Below, one piece after another: positions 25,981 through 33,924 of a stretch of 64,000 nucleotides of DNA. Position 1 is the stretch's first letter. Every line of letters starts with the position of its first letter. Source of the DNA: Streptomyces pseudogriseolus (GTDB lineage: Bacteria > Actinomycetota > Actinomycetes > Streptomycetales > Streptomycetaceae). The stretch lies in NCBI GenBank assembly GCA_002154585.1, contig MUNG01000020.1, positions 1 through 64,000 of the forward strand, in the 5' to 3' direction. The position numbers were made by a program, and so were the translations under genes. A model generated the notes under the pieces. It did no database searches, had not been told where the DNA came from, and saw only the letters and a list, made by a program, of their open reading frames with translations.

Positions 25981-26089
25981 GACCTCGCCCGTGACGGCGG
26001 CGCGCAGGTCCTCGATCACCCCTGTGTACACCAGGTCCAGGGCACCGAGACGGGCGATGGCGTCGGCCCGGCCGATGGAGTAGTCCTTC
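25981..26089 (-). pseudogene. Middle fragment of a Dps ferritin gene, inverted
   Basis: The minus strand reads WKDYSIGRADAIARLGALDL and continues VYTGVIEDLRAAVTGEV. This is the conserved middle-to-late part of actinobacterial Dps (starvation DNA-protection ferritin), roughly residues 95-130. It stops matching at about 25980. The following part of the same protein lies on the other strand next to it. Confidence 0.65.
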
Positions 26090-26235
26090 CAGCCGAGGAC
26101 CTGCTCATCGGGCAGCTGCGTGACCTGGAGAAGTTCCCATGGTTCGTGCGTGCCCACCTGGAGCGCGACGGAGGCACGCCGGCAACGGCTGGGGCGCGTA
26201 CGGAGGAGGAGGCGGCGGACTCGGCCGTGTCCTGA
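26090..26235 (+). pseudogene. C-terminal fragment of the same Dps gene
   Basis: The plus strand reads AEDLLIGQLRDLEKFPWFVR and then AHLERDGG...TEEEAADSAVS to a TGA at 26235, which is the Dps C-terminus. The N-terminal half of the gene, including the ferroxidase His/Asp residues, is missing. Confidence 0.7.
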
Positions 26236-26481
26236 GCCGCGGGGACGACGCCGGCGGCAGTGGTGGCGCTTCCTGCGCCCGCCCACCCTGCACGATGATG
26301 CCTACACGCTTCCGGCGTACGGTGCGCCCTCCGCCGCCGGGCTTCGGGGGCCCGGGTCCGGCCCGCTGCATCCCGTTCGTGAGACGGGGTGCCGGCGTCG
26401 CCGTCGCCGGCACTGGGCCGGACGGGACAGGGCCTACTCTTGAGGCGTCGTGCTCGACCGCAGGACGGGAAAGGGGGACGC

Positions 26482-27354
26482 GTGCACGAGAAGAACTCGT
26501 CGCTGGAAGGCGGCACCGCGGCGGATCGCCACGTCGCGGTCGAGTATTCCAGTGACGACGAGTGGGCCTGCCACCTCCTGGCCTTCGTCCGCGCGGGGTT
26601 CGCGAGGGACGAGCAGGTCCAGTACTTCGCGGACTCCACCGATCCCGGCCGGGTGACACGCACCCTCACGGAGCGCGGCGTGGACGCCGCGTCAGCGGTG
26701 CGGCGCGGCCAGCTCGTGGTGACGACCGCCGACGAGACGTATCTGGCCGGTGCCAGGTTCGACCCGGACGCGATGATGGGAGTGTGGCACGAGTCCGTGG
26801 ACGCGGCTGCCGCACAGGGCTTCAACGGCCTGCGGGCGATCGGCGAGATGTCGTGGGGCGGCCGCGGCATCGTCGGCGCCGAGCGCCTGCTCGAGTACGA
26901 GCTGCGCATCCACCACGAGGTCTTCGAGCAGGCTCCCCCGCGAGCGTGGTGCTTCTACGACCGGCGCCTGCTGCCGCGCACAACGCTGGGCGTCCTGCGG
27001 GAAGCCCACCTGTCCAGAGCGGCCGCCGCCGACCCGGGTGAGACACCGGTGCTCTCGGCTGCTCCGCTGACGGCTCGGCCCGGATTCCGGCTCGCCGGCT
27101 CGGCCGGCTACGAGTGCCGTCAGGTCGTGGCCTCTGCGGCCGCCGCGCTTGCCGCGTCGCCGGCGGAGTCTCTCACCCTGGACCTGTCCGCTCTCGACCA
27201 TCTGGACATCGCGGCCCTGGCCGACATCGTGAGCGCGGCCCGTCGCCGCCCGGCCGACGCCCCCGTGCGCCTGCTCGGGGCGCCGGCCGCCGTCCACCGC
27301 ATGCTGCAGCTCTTCCCGGAGCTGCGAGCCGGCCTGGAGGTGGCCGAACTGTGA
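26482..27354 (+). CDS. MEDS-domain and STAS regulator
   Basis: 290-aa protein. Residues about 18-175 form a MEDS (methanogen/methylotroph, DcmR-like sensory) domain (HVAVEYSSDDEWACHLLAFV, TTADETYL, FNGLRAIGEMSW, WCFYDRRLLP). The C-terminal 90 residues are STAS-like (LTLDLSALDHLDIAALADIV) but lack a phospho-acceptor Ser; Asp-Ile stands where DS(A/G) is expected. It probably modulates an anti-sigma partner. The GTG start has AAAGGGGG before it; the stop overlaps the start of the next gene, which encodes MEDS plus a kinase-like domain. Confidence 0.83.
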   Translation: MHEKNSSLEGGTAADRHVAVEYSSDDEWACHLLAFVRAGFARDEQVQYFADSTDPGRVTRTLTERGVDAASAVRRGQLVVTTADETYLAGARFDPDAMMGVWHESVDAAAAQGFNGLRAIGEMSWGGRGIVGAERLLEYELRIHHEVFEQAPPRAWCFYDRRLLPRTTLGVLREAHLSRAAAADPGETPVLSAAPLTARPGFRLAGSAGYECRQVVASAAAALAASPAESLTLDLSALDHLDIAALADIVSAARRRPADAPVRLLGAPAAVHRMLQLFPELRAGLEVAEL

Positions 27355-28307
27355 CCACCCATACGCGGCAGCCTTCCGCGCCCGCCCCGGAAGACGCCTG
27401 CTTCCGCCATCCGGCCCTCTTCTACGCGACAGAGGAGGAGTACGCGAAGGGCGTGGGCGGGTTCATCCGTGGGGAAGCGAGCCGGGACCAGCCGGTGCTC
27501 GTCGCTGTTCCCGACGAGCGGCTGCCCGTGCTCCGGGACGTGGTCGGTGACGCACACCGGAGCGTCACCTGGGTCGACATGCGGGCCAGCGGACGTAACC
27601 CCGGCCGCATCCTCTCGATGCTCCAGGAGTTCGCCGACCGGCACGCGGACCGCTCCGCGGCCATCGTGGGAGAGCCCATCTGGGTGGGCCGCACGGCCGC
27701 GGAGGCACGGGAAGCCACCCGTCACGAGGCGCTGATCAACCTCGCCTTCGCCGGCCGGAGCGCCACCATCCTCTGCCCGTACGACATCTCCCTGCCCGAG
27801 GACGTACTCCAGGAGGCCCACCGCACGCACCCGGTCGTCGGCGACCTCGACGGGTACCGGCACAGTCCGCACTACGCGGACCCGCTCACGGTCTGCCGGG
27901 ACTGCGACGCCCCCCTGCCCGAACCGCAGGCTCCGGTCGTGCTGAACTTCGGGCAGCGCAACCTCGGCGGCATACGCGACACCGTGCGGGACTGGGGCCG
28001 CTCGGTGGGCCTGTCCGCCGAGCGCCACACCGACTGGCTGCTGGCGGTCAACGAGGCAACCGGCAACTCGGTCCGCCACGGAGGAGGAAGCGGCACCCTG
28101 CGTCTGTGGCGCACGCCTGACACGGCTGTCGCCGAGGTGACGGACCGGGGCCGCATCACCGACCCGCTCGTCGGCCGCCGCCGGCCCGATCCGCTGTCCC
28201 CCGGCGGTGGCCGGGGAGTATGGATGATGCACCAACTCTGCGACCTGGTGGAGATCAGGACGCCGCCGTCCGGTCTGGTCGTCCGTCTTCACGTGGCGCT
28301 GGGGTGA
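27351..28307 (+). CDS. MEDS-domain and HATPase (RsbW-like) anti-sigma regulator
   Basis: 318-aa protein: an N-terminal MEDS domain (about 15-185, RHPALFYATEEEYAKGVGGF, WVDMRASGRNP, LCPYDISLPE), then an RsbW-type HATPase domain (about 200-315) with N-box NEATGNSVRHGGG and G-box GGGRGVWMMH. It is the common Streptomyces sensor-type anti-sigma kinase. The overlap with the preceding MEDS-STAS gene (GTGA) indicates a co-expressed kinase/antagonist pair. The sigma factor it acts on is not in the window. Confidence 0.88.
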   Translation: MTTHTRQPSAPAPEDACFRHPALFYATEEEYAKGVGGFIRGEASRDQPVLVAVPDERLPVLRDVVGDAHRSVTWVDMRASGRNPGRILSMLQEFADRHADRSAAIVGEPIWVGRTAAEAREATRHEALINLAFAGRSATILCPYDISLPEDVLQEAHRTHPVVGDLDGYRHSPHYADPLTVCRDCDAPLPEPQAPVVLNFGQRNLGGIRDTVRDWGRSVGLSAERHTDWLLAVNEATGNSVRHGGGSGTLRLWRTPDTAVAEVTDRGRITDPLVGRRRPDPLSPGGGRGVWMMHQLCDLVEIRTPPSGLVVRLHVALG

Positions 28308-28422
28308 GCGAAGAAGTCAGTTCCGCTTTGCGAGTCGGCGAACAAGCTGTCCGGCGGGCTGACCGCCGGCACCGACCGGAACCCGCGCGGACGCGACGGT
28401 CCCCGCCAGAGGGCGGGCCCCT

Positions 28423-29769
28423 CTACGACGTACCTCCCCGCACAGGCCGTGTGACATGTGACGGGCGGGTCCACAAGGCGCGGGTGCCCAGGTCGGCCAT
28501 GTCCAGGGCGAGTTCGGCGTACATCGCGTTCGCCCAGGAGAACCAGGGGCGGGTGTACCGGCGGGGGTCGTCCTTGTGGAACGACTCGTGCATCTGGCCC
28601 GTTCCCGCGTCCGTCGCGAGCAGTGTCCGCAGAGCCGCGAGTCGTTCCGTACGGTCGCCGCTGGTCAGGCCCTGCACGGCGATGGCGATGGGCCAGATGT
28701 GCTCGTCGGGCGTGTGCGGGCTGCCGATGCCTTCGGCCGCCGTCCCCCGGTGCCACGTGGGGTTGGCGGGGGAGAGGGCGAAGGCCCGTGTGGCGAGGTA
28801 CACCGGGTCCGTGGCGGGGATGTTCGCGACCAGGGGGAGCGAGAGCAGTCCCGGCATGTTGGCGTCGTCCATCAGGAGCGCGTTGCCTCTGCCGTCCACC
28901 TCGTACGCGTAGATCAGGCCGAACTCGGGGTGCTCCACGGTGCCGTGTTCCGCCGTGGCCGCCCGCAGTTCCGCCGCCAGCAGGGCGGCGCTTTCCGCGA
29001 GGTCCGTGTCGTGGGCGTGGTGGGCCAGTTCGGCGGCGCCGTCGAGGGCGGCCGCGGCGCACAGGTTCGCGGGGACGTTGTACCCGTGGACGCACGCGTC
29101 GTCGCTGGGCCGGAAGCCGCTCCACGTCATCCCGGTTCGGGCGACCGGAGTTCCGCGTCCGTCGTTCGGCAGGGTGTCGCTCGGCGGACCGTCCTCACGG
29201 CGGAAGCGGTAGGCGGAGAGCCGTTCGTGGTCCTGCTCAGTGCGCCAGACCGCGACGGCCGTACGGGCCGCGTCGAGCGCCTGGGCGACGTGGTCGGTGC
29301 GTCCGCTCGCCAGCCAGAAGCGGTGCGCCAGCAGGAGGGGAAAGGCGAGGGAGTCGACCTCGTACTTCTCCTCCCACACCCAGGGGTCCTCGCACAGGTC
29401 CCGGGGGTCATGGGCCCGCCCCGACGGCTCCGCGTTGAAGGCGTTCGCGTAGGGATTCCGTGCGATCTGCTGGAACTGGCGCCGCAACACGGCCAGCAGC
29501 AGGTCCTGGAGAGGCTCGTCCTCCTGACAGAGCGCCAGGAACGGCATCATCTGCGTGGAGGAGTCACGGAGCCACATGGCGGGGATGTCACCGGTCACGA
29601 CGAAGGCGGTGCCGTCGGGCATCGGCCGGATGGTGCGGGCCAGGGTGTCGTCCAGGCAGCGCACCAGCGTCTCGCCGGCGCGCGGGTCGAGGAGGTCGGC
29701 GAGGTCGTCCAGCCGACGGACCGCACGCCGGACGGTCGGGTGGTCCTTGACGCTGGTCGGGAAGTGCAT
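28423..29769 (-). CDS. GH125 exo-alpha-1,6-mannosidase
   Basis: 448-aa glycoside hydrolase family 125 enzyme, metal-independent, which removes terminal alpha-1,6-mannose. Family motifs are TGDIPAMWLRDSSTQ, NAFNAEPSG, WVWEEKYEVDSLAFPL, MTWSGFRPSDDAC, GYNVPANLCA, DDANMPGLLSLP and the late MHESFHKDDP...RPWFSWAN. No signal peptide is seen, so it is intracellular and works on imported oligosaccharides. ATG at 29769 (GAAAGG site) is preferred over an earlier in-frame codon. It is the distal gene of the minus-strand mannoside set, 117 bp after the LacI gene. Confidence 0.88.
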   Translation of the reverse strand: MHFPTSVKDHPTVRRAVRRLDDLADLLDPRAGETLVRCLDDTLARTIRPMPDGTAFVVTGDIPAMWLRDSSTQMMPFLALCQEDEPLQDLLLAVLRRQFQQIARNPYANAFNAEPSGRAHDPRDLCEDPWVWEEKYEVDSLAFPLLLAHRFWLASGRTDHVAQALDAARTAVAVWRTEQDHERLSAYRFRREDGPPSDTLPNDGRGTPVARTGMTWSGFRPSDDACVHGYNVPANLCAAAALDGAAELAHHAHDTDLAESAALLAAELRAATAEHGTVEHPEFGLIYAYEVDGRGNALLMDDANMPGLLSLPLVANIPATDPVYLATRAFALSPANPTWHRGTAAEGIGSPHTPDEHIWPIAIAVQGLTSGDRTERLAALRTLLATDAGTGQMHESFHKDDPRRYTRPWFSWANAMYAELALDMADLGTRALWTRPSHVTRPVRGGTS

Positions 29770-29886
29770 GGGAAGCCTTTCGGGTCGGCTCGGCCGGTCG
29801 TGGACCACCTTCGCCGGGTGAGGCCGAGGCATCGGCGTGCCCCGGCGCGCTCTCGGGCCTCGGCCGTCGGGGACCGACGCGGGACG

Positions 29887-30924
29887 TCAGACGCGGGGCG
29901 AGCGGTCCGCGTCGTCCGTGGAGGGCGCGCCGTACCGGACGACGCGGGTGGGGACCGTGACGCGCCGGGAGGCGGGCGGTGCCTCGTCGTCGTGTTCGAG
30001 GCGGTCGATCAGCAGGCGTGCGGCCTGGCGGCCGATCTCGTCGGCGTCGTAGGAGACGAGGGTCAGGGGCAGGCCGAGGACGTCGGACAGGTCGAAGTCG
30101 TCGAAGCCCGCGACGGGCAGGGACGCGCCCGACTTGTACAGGGCCCGGATCGCGCCCTGGCTGATGCGGTTGTTGGTGCAGAACAGCGCCGTGGGGCGGT
30201 CGGCCTGTCCGAGGAGTTCAAGGGTGGCCCGCTCCGCCGCCGCGGAGTCGGTCAGACCCTGGCGGATGAGGGCGTGGTCCGGCTCGATGCCGACTTCCTC
30301 GTGCGCCGCCCAGAAGCCGCGCAGCCGTTCGGCGCCGGTGTAGAGCGCCGGCGGGTTGCCGAGGAAGGCGATGCGGGAGTGACCGTCGGCCAGGAGGCAG
30401 GCGGTGGCTTCGCGCGCGCCGTGGAAGTCCTCGACCAGCACACAGTCGGTGTCGAGCCCGGCGGGCGGCCGTGCGGCGAGGACGACCGGGACGTGCCGCA
30501 TGGCGGCCGCCAGGTGCTGTTGCCTGCTGCCCGCCGGAACGACGATCAGACCTTCGACCTGGTGGTCTATGAGCCCGTCGATCAGTCCGGGCTCCCGGTC
30601 GGCCTGCTCGGCGGAGTTGCTGAGGAGCATGCGGAAGCCGTACTCCGTCGCGACTTCCTGGACGCCGAGCGCGAGGCGCGAGTAGAAGGGGTTGGCGAGG
30701 TTGGTGACGACGAGGCCGATCATCCCGCTGCCCCCGAGGCGGAGGCTGCGGGCGGTCTGATTGCGGCGGTAGCCCAGTTCCTCGACCGCCGCGAAGACCT
30801 TCTCCCGGGTCGCTTCCGACACGCCGGGGGCGTTCTTGAGGACACGGGACACGGTCATGGCGCTGACCTGCGCGAGCCTGCCGACGTCGTGCATGGTCGG
30901 CCCACCGGCCCGGCGAGCGGTCAT
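29887..30924 (-). CDS. LacI-family transcriptional regulator
   Basis: 345-aa repressor: N-terminal LacI helix-turn-helix (TMHDVGRLAQVSAMTVSRVLKN, about residues 10-31) and hinge (YRRNQTARSLRLG), then a periplasmic-binding-protein-like sensor domain (residues 60-330). It lies inside the mannoside gene cluster, so it is expected to control these genes in response to mannose or a manno-oligosaccharide. Candidate operators with TCGTTAACGA stand between the divergent PMI-like and ABC importer genes. The gap to the ROK gene is 44 bp, so the regulator is probably in the same transcript. Confidence 0.9.
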   Translation of the reverse strand: MTARRAGGPTMHDVGRLAQVSAMTVSRVLKNAPGVSEATREKVFAAVEELGYRRNQTARSLRLGGSGMIGLVVTNLANPFYSRLALGVQEVATEYGFRMLLSNSAEQADREPGLIDGLIDHQVEGLIVVPAGSRQQHLAAAMRHVPVVLAARPPAGLDTDCVLVEDFHGAREATACLLADGHSRIAFLGNPPALYTGAERLRGFWAAHEEVGIEPDHALIRQGLTDSAAAERATLELLGQADRPTALFCTNNRISQGAIRALYKSGASLPVAGFDDFDLSDVLGLPLTLVSYDADEIGRQAARLLIDRLEHDDEAPPASRRVTVPTRVVRYGAPSTDDADRSPRV

Positions 30925-30968
30925 GCCCGTGCTCCTTCCTCTGCCTGCCTGTACCGGCGCGGTCGTCC

Positions 30969-31916
30969 TCATGGGGCGCCCTGCCCCCTCCGCGCCCAGT
31001 GGGCGGCCCCGATCAGAGGGGCCTCCGCGGGCCGGAGAGCCGGCAGGACGGGTACGTCCGGCCGTTCGCCCGTGGCCAGCCCGGCGGTGAGCGCGGGGTG
31101 GATCAGGTGCCATGACTGGGCCATGGAACCTCCGACGACCACCGCGGTGGCCTCGAAGAGGCCGATCCAGGGAGCCAGAGCCCGGCCGAGTGCGTCGAAA
31201 GCGTAGCGGAAGGCCTCCGCCGCCGCGGCCTCGCCCTGCACGGCACGGAGGGCTATCTCGTGCACGTCGGGGCCGTGTTGCTCATCGGGGTCGTCTTCGT
31301 CATTTGCCGTGAGCCTGCCGTACAGGGCGCGGATGCCGCGGCGTGACACGGTGTCCTCCAGCGGCCGGCCGTGCACCGTCAGCCGGTGCACGTGTCCGCT
31401 GGGCGGTACCGACGGGCCGGTGTGGACGGGGCGGCCCGCGGACAGGAACGACGACCCCACCCCCGTGCCCAGCGTCAGGCAGACGACCCGCTCGTGTCCC
31501 CGGGCGGCGCCGGCGCGGTACTCGCCGATGGCGAACGCGTCGGCGTCGTTGAGGAAGCACAGCCGCTCGGCCCGGCCGGTCAGCCGCTCGCGCAGGCCCG
31601 CTCCCACGTCGACGCCCGCCAGAGACTCGAACTTGCCCACCCCGGCGAAGCGGCCGACGCCGGTGGGGTAGTCGAACGGGCCGGGCATCGCCACGCCCCA
31701 CCGCGTGCCGTGGCCGGCCGGCAGTTCGGACGCCGCCGAGGCGATGGCGTCGAGGATCTCGTCGGCCCCGCCGTGCGCGCGCAGCGGCCTGCGGAGCACC
31801 GTCGAGGGGACGGGGCGGCTCGTGCCGGGGTCCACGAGCGCGGCGGTGACATGGGTGCCGCCGACGTCGAGGACCGGGACCGGGACCGGGGCGCCTCCCG
31901 CGCGGGCCGCGGTCAC
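30969..31916 (-). CDS. ROK-family sugar kinase-like protein without zinc-motif cysteines
   Basis: 315-aa ROK/actin-fold protein: phosphate-1 motif LDVGGTHVTAA near 16-26, FLNDADAFAIGEY, TLGTGVGSSFL and VVVGGSMAQSW. The usual ROK zinc-finger (His...CxCGxxGC) is replaced by SGHVHRLTVHGRPLEDTVS, with no cysteines. A role as mannose or other hexose kinase is inferred from the cluster; it would feed the isomerase-like neighbour. Its GTG overlaps the stop of the PMI-like gene (GTGA). Confidence 0.82.
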   Translation of the reverse strand: MTAARAGGAPVPVPVLDVGGTHVTAALVDPGTSRPVPSTVLRRPLRAHGGADEILDAIASAASELPAGHGTRWGVAMPGPFDYPTGVGRFAGVGKFESLAGVDVGAGLRERLTGRAERLCFLNDADAFAIGEYRAGAARGHERVVCLTLGTGVGSSFLSAGRPVHTGPSVPPSGHVHRLTVHGRPLEDTVSRRGIRALYGRLTANDEDDPDEQHGPDVHEIALRAVQGEAAAAEAFRYAFDALGRALAPWIGLFEATAVVVGGSMAQSWHLIHPALTAGLATGERPDVPVLPALRPAEAPLIGAAHWARRGQGAP

Positions 31917-33631
31917 GGTTCGACCACCAGCGCCTTGACGATCCGCACCTCGTCGCCGCCGAGCGCGCGCACCCGGTAGGGGCCGACGGCGGCGGGGATC
32001 GTGAGGGTCTCCGCGAAGGCGAGTTCGTGGGTGCGCCCGTCACCGGTCTCGATGACGGCTCCCTCGCCCGCGGCGGCGTTGAGGATGTGGAAGCGGCCCG
32101 CGGTGTCGTCGGGAGCGGCCGCGCCCTCCGCCACGACGAGGCGGTGCACCGCGTAGAACATCTCGGGCAGCGCGCCGACGACCTCCTCGCGCCAGCCGTC
32201 GCCGGACCGGAGCGTGCGCGGCTGCTGCACGAGTTCCTTGGTGACGTCCTCCCCGCGCCGGGCCGTGTCCAGGTTGGCGAAGCCGTGCTCGTACGGAAGG
32301 GGCCGGGACGCACCGGCGGCGTCCTTGCGCAGCCAGTCGTAGAAGCGCAGGGAGTACAGGTACGGGGTGGCGCTCACCTCGAGGACCAGGTTGCCCGCGC
32401 CGGAGGCGTGCGGTGTGCCGGCCGGGATCATGAACAGCTGCCCGACCGTCGCCGGGTGGGACTGGACGTGGTCCTCGACGGGCATCGGGGTGCCGTCGGC
32501 GATGGCCTCCTCCACCTGGCGCCGCATGGTGGCGGGATCCGCGTGCTCGGTGAGGCCGAGCAGCACCCGGGAGCCCTCCTCGGCGGCGGTGACGTAGTAC
32601 GTCTCGTGCTGGGTGTACGGCCAGCCGAACACCTCCCGCATGTACCGCTCCCGCGGGTGGAGGTGCAGGGACAGGTTGCCGCCGCCCATCGTGTCGAGGT
32701 AGTCGAAGCGGATGGGGAAGGAGGTGCCGAACCTGCGGTGCACGTCGTCACCGAGCATCTCCACGGGATGTCCGACGCACAGGAGCTGGAAGGGGATCTC
32801 GACCTGCGCCCCGTTCTTCTCGCCGACGAGGACTCCCGCCTCGGGGGCGATCAGCTCGTAACCGAGCGCGGTGTTGCCGCCCTGCGGGGTGAAGCCGAGT
32901 TCGCTCGCCGCCCACTGGCCGCCCCACGGGGTGGAGTTGAAGTACGGGCGGGTGCGGACCGGGCCGCGTGCCAGGTGGGCGAGGGTGGCGCGCAGGGCGG
33001 CGCCGTCCAGGGAGGCGGGGCGGGCGGGGTGCTGCGTGTCGATCCACCGGTCGACGCGTCCCGCGATCGCGTCGCGGTGCCGGTCGAGGACCGGCCAGTC
33101 GGTGTAGAACAGGCGCACGAGATCACCGGGCCGCGCGGGGCGGCCCAGGTTGACGCCGACCGGCAGCTCGCCCTTCGACACCGCCGCCTCGGCGTACCGC
33201 TTCGGCAGATCCGCGTACCAGAGCACGTCCGGCTCGCACAGTGAGGCACCCGGCCCGTACACCACCCGTACCGCGTCTCGCGCGGGGCGCCCGGGCCGCG
33301 GCACGGCGTCGAACAGGTCCGCGACCCGCGCCTGGGACAGCGGGGTGAAGAACGGGTCGTCGGCGGGGACGGGCTCGGCGGTCAGCCGCTCGCCGGCCCC
33401 GGTCGCGTAGTGGTCGCGGACGTCGAGCAGGTCCACGTCCCGGCCGGCCGCGCGCACGGCCGCCGCCAGGCCTTCGGCGAGCGCGGCCCAGTCGAGGGCG
33501 GCGGGTCCGTCGACGGCCAGGACGAGCGGGCCGAGCGGCAGCCCCGCGACCGGAGCCGACCAGCCGGCGGCCACCTCCCCGGCGGCCGGCCGGTAGCTGG
33601 GGAGGGGGTCGTACGTACGGGACACGGGCAC
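31913..33631 (-). CDS. Class I mannose-6-phosphate isomerase-like protein with extra N-domain
   Basis: 572-aa cupin protein. The C-terminal two thirds carry phosphomannose-isomerase metal-site patterns (MGGGNLSLHLHPRERYMREV, QHETYYV, FMIPAGTPHASG). The first 190 residues resemble a uridine-kinase-like P-loop domain (LVLAVDGPAALDWAAL...) but have no GxxxxGK[ST], so that domain should not bind ATP in the normal way. It would convert mannose-6-phosphate to fructose-6-phosphate. It is the first gene of the minus-strand operon (PMI-like, ROK, LacI, possibly GH125), divergent from the importer genes. The GTG start follows GAGGAG. Confidence 0.78.
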   Translation of the reverse strand: MPVSRTYDPLPSYRPAAGEVAAGWSAPVAGLPLGPLVLAVDGPAALDWAALAEGLAAAVRAAGRDVDLLDVRDHYATGAGERLTAEPVPADDPFFTPLSQARVADLFDAVPRPGRPARDAVRVVYGPGASLCEPDVLWYADLPKRYAEAAVSKGELPVGVNLGRPARPGDLVRLFYTDWPVLDRHRDAIAGRVDRWIDTQHPARPASLDGAALRATLAHLARGPVRTRPYFNSTPWGGQWAASELGFTPQGGNTALGYELIAPEAGVLVGEKNGAQVEIPFQLLCVGHPVEMLGDDVHRRFGTSFPIRFDYLDTMGGGNLSLHLHPRERYMREVFGWPYTQHETYYVTAAEEGSRVLLGLTEHADPATMRRQVEEAIADGTPMPVEDHVQSHPATVGQLFMIPAGTPHASGAGNLVLEVSATPYLYSLRFYDWLRKDAAGASRPLPYEHGFANLDTARRGEDVTKELVQQPRTLRSGDGWREEVVGALPEMFYAVHRLVVAEGAAAPDDTAGRFHILNAAAGEGAVIETGDGRTHELAFAETLTIPAAVGPYRVRALGGDEVRIVKALVVEP

Positions 33632-33661
33632 AGCTGCTCCTCACTCGGCTCCATGGTGTGC

Positions 33662-33671
33662 TCGTTAACGA
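33662..33671. promoter_or_regulatory. Candidate LacI-family operator 1
   Basis: Perfect palindrome TCGTTAACGA, about 30 bp upstream of the PMI-like start, in the divergent promoter region of the mannoside cluster. LacI-family sites often have such short perfect dyads. Confidence 0.4.
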
Positions 33672-33812
33672 TAACTTCGCTCGGCTGACGGTGTCCATGC
33701 CTGTCCCGAATGAAAACCAAGCGTGCACATCAAGCTGACCAGGGTATATGTGCGCGACTTCGCCGAACAACGATTCTCTTCGCCCTCGACTATTGCTCTG
33801 GCCGGAATGGTG

Positions 33813-33820
33813 TCGTTAAC
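33813..33820. promoter_or_regulatory. Candidate LacI-family operator 2 (half-like copy)
   Basis: TCGTTAAC repeats eight bases of the palindrome at 33662 about 150 bp away, 104 bp upstream of the importer gene. The right half is degenerate (CT instead of GA). Confidence 0.3.
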
Positions 33821-33924
33821 CTCCACGACACACGCACTGGCGGCACCAGGGGTTCTCCGGCGTCATGTGCGCCTGGCGGTTCACATCCGGCCATGCAGGT
33901 GGCCCGATTCCGTGAAGGTGATCA

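Larger units (their letters stand above)
25711..26481. other. 771-bp region holding a split dps relic
   Basis: Between the divergent PP2C and MEDS genes. It contains two pieces of a Dps gene in opposite orientation (25981-26089 and 26090-26235). The remainder (25711-25980 and 26236-26481) has no recognised gene; the promoters of both flanking genes should be there. Confidence 0.6.

Noticed and set aside
25711..26286. Extended N-terminus of the PP2C phosphatase
   Set aside because: The open frame continues through the dps relic and random sequence; the GAF homology and a good ribosome site support ATG 25710.
29770..29832. Earlier start for the GH125 gene
   Set aside because: The additional residues are Arg/Pro-rich and unlike the family; the ATG at 29769 has its own ribosome site.
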